A DNA stretch of 7,486 bases from the NCBI GenBank assembly GCA_017442765.1, contig JAFRZC010000006.1:1-7486 (forward strand), given 5' to 3'. Origin of the DNA: Prevotella sp. Lineage in GTDB: Bacteria; Bacteroidota; Bacteroidia; Bacteroidales; Bacteroidaceae. Position numbers and translations under genes: made by a program. The notes under the pieces were generated by a model. It ran no database searches, was not told the origin of the DNA, and saw only the letters and a program-made list of their open reading frames with translations. The first letter of the stretch is position 1. Each line of letters starts with the position of its first letter. This document shows positions 6,102-7,486 of this stretch, in pieces.

Positions 6102-7486
6102 GTGATACTGAACTACGACGTCATTGTAATAGGAGGAGGACATGCCGGCTGTGAGGCGGCGTGTGCGTCGGCAAGGCTGGGTGCGCGGACGCTGCTCGTG
6201 ACGATGGACATGAACAAAATCGCGCAGATGTCGTGTAACCCGGCTGTGGGCGGCATCGCCAAAGGCCAGATCGTGCGCGAAATCGACGCGCTGGGCGGAC
6301 AGATGGGACTTGTCACCGACGCAACGGCCATACAGTTCCGGATGCTCAACCAGGGCAAGGGTCCGGCAGTGTGGAGTCCGCGCGCGCAGTGCGACCGCGA
6401 GAAATTCATCTGGAAATGGCGCGAGACGCTCGACCGTACCGATAACCTCGACATCTGGCAGGATCAGGCCGACGAGCTGCTCGTAGAGAACGGCGAGGCC
6501 GTGGGCGTGAAAACCATCTGGGGGGTAGAAATCAGAGCAAAATGTGTGGTTGTCACCGCAGGAACCTTCCTGAACGGACTGCTGCACGTGGGCCGTAAGC
6601 AAATAAAAGGTGGACGATGCGCTGAGCCTGCCGTAGAGCATTTCACAGAGAGCATCACACGGCACGGCATCCGCTTCGACCGCATGAAGACGGGAACTCC
6701 CGTGCGTATCGACCGCCGAAGCGTACACTTCGAGGACATGGAGGAACAGCCCGGCGAAGAGCGACCCTATATGTTCTCGTATGTTGGCACCGAGTGCCAA
6801 CTAAAGCAACTCCCCTGCTGGACCTGCAACACCAACGCCGAGGTGCACCGCATCTTGCGCGAAGGACTGCCCGACTCTCCTCTCTACAACGGACAGATTC
6901 AGTCTATCGGCCCACGCTACTGCCCGTCGATAGAGACCAAGCTCGTCACCTTCCCCGACCGCGAACAGCATCCGCTCTTCCTTGAGCCTGAAGGCGAGAA
7001 CACCAACGAGATGTATCTCAACGGCTTCTCATCGAGTATGCCTGCCAACGTGCAACTCGCTGCTATTCAACAAATTAAGTGTTTCCGCGACGTGCGCATC
7101 TATCGCCCGGGCTATGCCATAGAGTACGATTTCTTCGACCCCACACAGCTAAGCCACTCGCTGGAGTCGAAGGTCATAAAAGGACTGTTTCTTGCCGGAC
7201 AGGTAAACGGCACCACTGGCTACGAAGAGGCTGCTGGTCAGGGACTTATGGCAGGAGTAAACGCTGCACTGCGGGCAGGAGAAACACCCGGGCGGCCATT
7301 CTCGCCGTTTGTGCTCGGACGCGACGAGGCATATATCGGAGTGCTGATCGACGATCTCGTCACGAAAGGTGTCGATGAGCCGTATCGCATGTTCACCTCG
7401 CGGGCAGAATACCGCATCCTGCTGCGGCAGGACGATGCCGACGCACGCCTCACCGAGCGCAGCTATGAGCTTGGACTTGCCACCCG
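6102..7486 (+). CDS. mnmG: tRNA uridine-5-carboxymethylaminomethyl modification enzyme MnmG (GidA), 3' part outside window
   Basis: FAD-dependent partner of the GTPase MnmE; together they install the (carboxymethyl)aminomethyl group on C5 of wobble U34 in certain tRNAs. The 461 complete codons seen compare with a usual length of about 620-630, so roughly the last quarter is missing. Visible: N-terminal Rossmann FAD motif VIGGGHAGCEAA at 9-20; SCNPAVGGIAKG at 44-55; KTGTPVRID at 196-204; the conserved cysteines C242 (TCNTN) and C274; the family signatures GPRYCPSIETK at 270-280 and AGQVNGTTGYEEAAGQGLMAGVNAAL (residues 365-390); and FTSRAEYRILLRQDDADARLTE at 431-452. No frameshift is present. 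The start is taken as GTG 6102 (MILNYDVIVIGGG): no ATG lies between it and the preceding in-frame stop at 6078-6080. No own promoter is seen, so it is probably transcribed with the NTPase-CYTH gene. Confidence 0.97.
   Translation, partial: MILNYDVIVIGGGHAGCEAACASARLGARTLLVTMDMNKIAQMSCNPAVGGIAKGQIVREIDALGGQMGLVTDATAIQFRMLNQGKGPAVWSPRAQCDREKFIWKWRETLDRTDNLDIWQDQADELLVENGEAVGVKTIWGVEIRAKCVVVTAGTFLNGLLHVGRKQIKGGRCAEPAVEHFTESITRHGIRFDRMKTGTPVRIDRRSVHFEDMEEQPGEERPYMFSYVGTECQLKQLPCWTCNTNAEVHRILREGLPDSPLYNGQIQSIGPRYCPSIETKLVTFPDREQHPLFLEPEGENTNEMYLNGFSSSMPANVQLAAIQQIKCFRDVRIYRPGYAIEYDFFDPTQLSHSLESKVIKGLFLAGQVNGTTGYEEAAGQGLMAGVNAALRAGETPGRPFSPFVLGRDEAYIGVLIDDLVTKGVDEPYRMFTSRAEYRILLRQDDADARLTERSYELGLAT

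Noticed and set aside
6084..6800. Leftward open frame of 238 codons opposite mnmG
   Set aside because: Covers conserved MnmG sequence on the other strand, with no motif of its own.

Overview
The window looks like a chromosomal housekeeping region from a member of the Bacteroidota, most likely a Prevotella-like Bacteroidales. Three things point there: protein-level resemblance of all five genes, two promoters that match the Bacteroidota pattern TTTG-N20-TAnnTTTG exactly, and the lack of clear Shine-Dalgarno sequences. Genes are GC-rich and the one long intergenic region is AT-rich. I see no tRNA, rRNA, CRISPR array, transposase or phage gene.

Layout. A leftward cluster occupies 1-4282, in transcription order purB (adenylosuccinate lyase), rluB-like (23S rRNA pseudouridine synthase with a long disordered N-terminal region) and asnS (asparaginyl-tRNA synthetase, cut by the left window edge just before its last codon is complete). 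Gaps are 54 and 10 bases, so the three are probably one operon read from a promoter at about 4367-4398. A divergent intergenic region of 700 bases (4283-4982) holds two outward-facing promoters and, between them, a compact repeat element of about 170 bases at 4564-4734. A rightward pair follows: a 365-residue protein joining a NadR/Ttd14-type P-loop NTPase to a CYTH (triphosphate tunnel) domain, then mnmG (tRNA wobble-uridine modification), which runs off the right edge. These two are 21 bases apart and in the same frame.

How the genes relate. AsnRS, RluB and MnmG all serve translation (tRNA charging, ribosome modification, tRNA modification), PurB supplies purine nucleotides, and the NTPase-CYTH protein probably acts on a nucleotide or another phosphorylated compound. 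Its promoter position and tight linkage to mnmG suggest co-expression with tRNA modification, but its substrate is unknown.

Most noteworthy: (1) the NTPase-CYTH fusion, a bacterial relative of the eukaryotic Ttd14-like architecture; (2) the palindromic element with a 22-base dyad array bordered by inverted 7-base repeats; (3) the repetitive QPRPY and NQGGY tail on RluB; (4) a repeat-derived insertion in the catalytic domain of AsnRS. Several long open frames opposite asnS, rluB and purB are rejected as antisense shadows.
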